From: Clostridia bacterium
Lineage (GTDB): Bacteria > Bacillota > Clostridia > Christensenellales > UBA1242
Length of the DNA: 8,097 nt
Direction of reading: 5' to 3'
Assembly: GCA_016290255.1 (NCBI GenBank)
Contig: JAEETG010000024.1
Coordinates: 1 to 8,097, forward strand
The position numbers and the translations under genes were made by a program. This document shows, in pieces, positions 6,446-8,097 of the stretch; position 1 is the first letter of the stretch, and each line of letters opens with the position of its first letter. The notes below the pieces were generated by a model, which saw only the letters and a list, made by a program, of their open reading frames with translations, ran no database searches and was not told the origin of the DNA.

Positions 6446-8097
6446 TTATTCGGCAGACTTTTTCTCAATTTTGTATAACTTTTTATATTCTTTGCAATTT
6501 TTCATCATATAGTCATGAGTTCCGCTGTCCACAATTTTTCCCGCTTCAATCATATAGATTTTGTTGCAGTTAACAACGGTTGAAAGTCTGTGTGCAACAA
6601 TAATAACTGTGTGGTCTTTTGAAAGTTCCTCAATAACTGCTTGAATTTTGCTTTGATTTTCATTATCCAAAGCGCTCGTTGCCTCATCTAAAAGAATTAT
6701 TTTGCTATCTTTCAAAAGTGCTCTAGCAATTGCAAGCCTTTGTTTTTGCCCACCAGAGAGAATCACTCCATTTTCTCCAACTAGGCTGTCATAACCCTTT
6801 TCTTTGCTCATAATAAAGTCATGAATCTGTGCCTTTTTGCAAACCTCAATCATTTCTTCATCTGTTAAATCACTTTTAACAAACTTTAAGTTTTCTTTGA
6901 TGCTTGCGTTGAATATGTATGGCGTTTGCGGAACAACTGTCACCAAATCCCTAAGTCCATTTTCGCTAAGGCTTGTGATGTCAACTCCGTCAATTGTTAT
7001 TTTTCCAGCATCTAACTCATATAGTTTTGGAATCAAACTCAAAAGTGTTGATTTTCCTTGTCCACTTTTTCCAACAAAAGCAACCGACTCATTTGGTTCA
7101 ATTCTTAGATTCAAGTTTTCAAAAACAGGTTTAACCTTGTCATATGAAAAGAACACTTTTTTAAACTCAATCTCACCCTTTGGCTTTTTGATTGTTTTTG
7201 TGCCAAACTTTTCTTTTGGATAAACATCATCATTCAAAACTTCAGATATTCTTTCTGCAGAAACGCTTGCATTTCGAACTGCTTCAACAATTCTTTGTGC
7301 TCCTTGAACGAACCACGCAACTCTTCCATAATACATAATGAGAAGCAATAGCCCTCCAAGTGTAAGCATGCCAAGTTTCAATAAATAAATTCCCAAAATA
7401 ATGCTTCCAACTTGAATGATTGATTCCAATCCACGAATTGCGTTCCACATTCCGTTTGCATTTTTTGCCCTATCAATTGCCATAACTTTTCTAAACGTAA
7501 GTTGCTTGTGAAAAGCTTTTAAGATGTTGTCTTTTATGTTCAAACTTTTTATATCTCTCATTCCACGAGCAATTTCTGTTGTCATTCCAACCTGTTTATC
7601 TCTAACTATTTTTTGCTTCTTTCGCATTTTATAGTTATAGTTTTGGTAGAACCTATACGCAAAGAACAACAAAACAATTCCAACAATAACATATAGCCCC
7701 ATGTAAACATTTATGAAGAACATATAGATAATGAATCCAATGCCAATAAAGATTTCTGCAACCCAGTCAATCACTGTGTTTATAACATCAGCAACTTCAT
7801 CTGCATCTGTGTTAACTCTTGAAATAATTGTTCCAGAGTTGATTTCATCAAACTTTTTTGATTTCGTTTTTGCAACGCTGTCAATCAAATCTGTTTTCAA
7901 GTTCAAAATAACTTTTTGAAATGAAATTGTTGCAAAAATATTCCAACAGAAACAAATAAAAACATTCACAATCGACACGCTCAAATATATGATTGCATAC
8001 ATAATTGCTTTGTCGAACTCACTAACTGTGATAAAGTCGATTGTGTGTTGGATAATAATTGGCGTTATAATGTTTATTGCAGTGTAGGCAAGCATAC
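6446..8097 (-). CDS. ABC exporter, fused membrane and ATPase domains (5' end outside window)
   Basis: This is an ATP-driven exporter half-transporter of the MsbA/multidrug (ABCB-like) type, working as a homodimer or with a partner. From the first ATG in the window (8095) 549 residues are visible. The frame is open at the edge, and family members usually have some 15-40 residues before this point, which falls inside the first membrane helix. Hydrophobic helices lie near 1-18, 29-56, 113-133, 134-150, 223-240 and 243-265. The nucleotide-binding domain has Walker A GKSGQGKST (342-350), Q-loop Gln390, signature LSGGQ (446-450), Walker B IILLD (466-470) with catalytic Glu471, D-loop SALD (474-477) and H-loop His502. 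All ATPase residues are intact, so the protein should be active. The substrate cannot be told from sequence. It ends in its own terminator and is not part of the leuS operon. A partner gene, if any, would be upstream, outside the window. Confidence 0.95.
   Translation of the reverse strand, partial: MLAYTAINIITPIIIQHTIDFITVSEFDKAIMYAIIYLSVSIVNVFICFCWNIFATISFQKVILNLKTDLIDSVAKTKSKKFDEINSGTIISRVNTDADEVADVINTVIDWVAEIFIGIGFIIYMFFINVYMGLYVIVGIVLLFFAYRFYQNYNYKMRKKQKIVRDKQVGMTTEIARGMRDIKSLNIKDNILKAFHKQLTFRKVMAIDRAKNANGMWNAIRGLESIIQVGSIILGIYLLKLGMLTLGGLLLLIMYYGRVAWFVQGAQRIVEAVRNASVSAERISEVLNDDVYPKEKFGTKTIKKPKGEIEFKKVFFSYDKVKPVFENLNLRIEPNESVAFVGKSGQGKSTLLSLIPKLYELDAGKITIDGVDITSLSENGLRDLVTVVPQTPYIFNASIKENLKFVKSDLTDEEMIEVCKKAQIHDFIMSKEKGYDSLVGENGVILSGGQKQRLAIARALLKDSKIILLDEATSALDNENQSKIQAVIEELSKDHTVIIVAHRLSTVVNCNKIYMIEAGKIVDSGTHDYMMKNCKEYKKLYKIEKKSAE

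Noticed and set aside
1..8097. Alternative genetic code with TGA as tryptophan, suggested by no TGA among seven stop codons (six TAA, one TAG)
   Set aside because: The conserved genes are intact under the standard code with their Trp residues written as TGG and no in-frame TGA. AT-rich genomes favour TAA, and seven stops are too few to prove anything.

Overview
This is an AT-rich window with tightly packed genes, most likely from a low-GC Gram-positive bacterium (Firmicutes, Clostridia-like or an uncultured relative). The evidence is the holB-ricT-rsmI gene order, which resembles the Bacillus subtilis tmk/holB/yaaT/rsmI region, strong GGAGG-type ribosome binding sites, TAA-dominated stop codons and a Bacillus-like sigma-A promoter. 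The species cannot be named from the sequence alone.

Layout from left to right: (1) positions 3-599, plus strand: the 3' part of an unrecognised gene that begins before the window. (2) 598-626: a perfect-stem terminator serving both this gene and the minus-strand operon that converges on it. (3) 625-6311, minus strand: a five-gene operon transcribed right to left, leuS (leucyl-tRNA synthetase), holB (clamp-loader delta prime), ricT (PSP1-domain, Cys-rich), rsmI (16S rRNA 2'-O-methyltransferase) and a small HExxH-x18-E gluzincin-like protein. The genes are separated by 2-33 nt or overlap by 10 nt. (4) 6312-6445: the only sizeable intergenic gap, holding the leuS promoter, a 12-bp tandem repeat and the terminator of the next gene. 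(5) 6446-8097, minus strand: an ABC exporter (fused membrane and ATPase domains) cut by the right window edge.

The operon joins translation (LeuRS, RsmI), replication (delta prime) and RNA-processing (RicT) functions, the usual housekeeping mix of this locus. It departs from the B. subtilis arrangement in three ways: leuS is at its head, yabA and the trmN6-like gene between ricT and rsmI are absent, and a metallopeptidase-like gene is at its tail. I see no CRISPR array, tRNA, rRNA, insertion sequence or phage module. The most interesting items are the uncharacterised gluzincin, the eroded P-loop and zinc module of delta prime, and the unusual operon composition. I found no convincing new multi-gene system.
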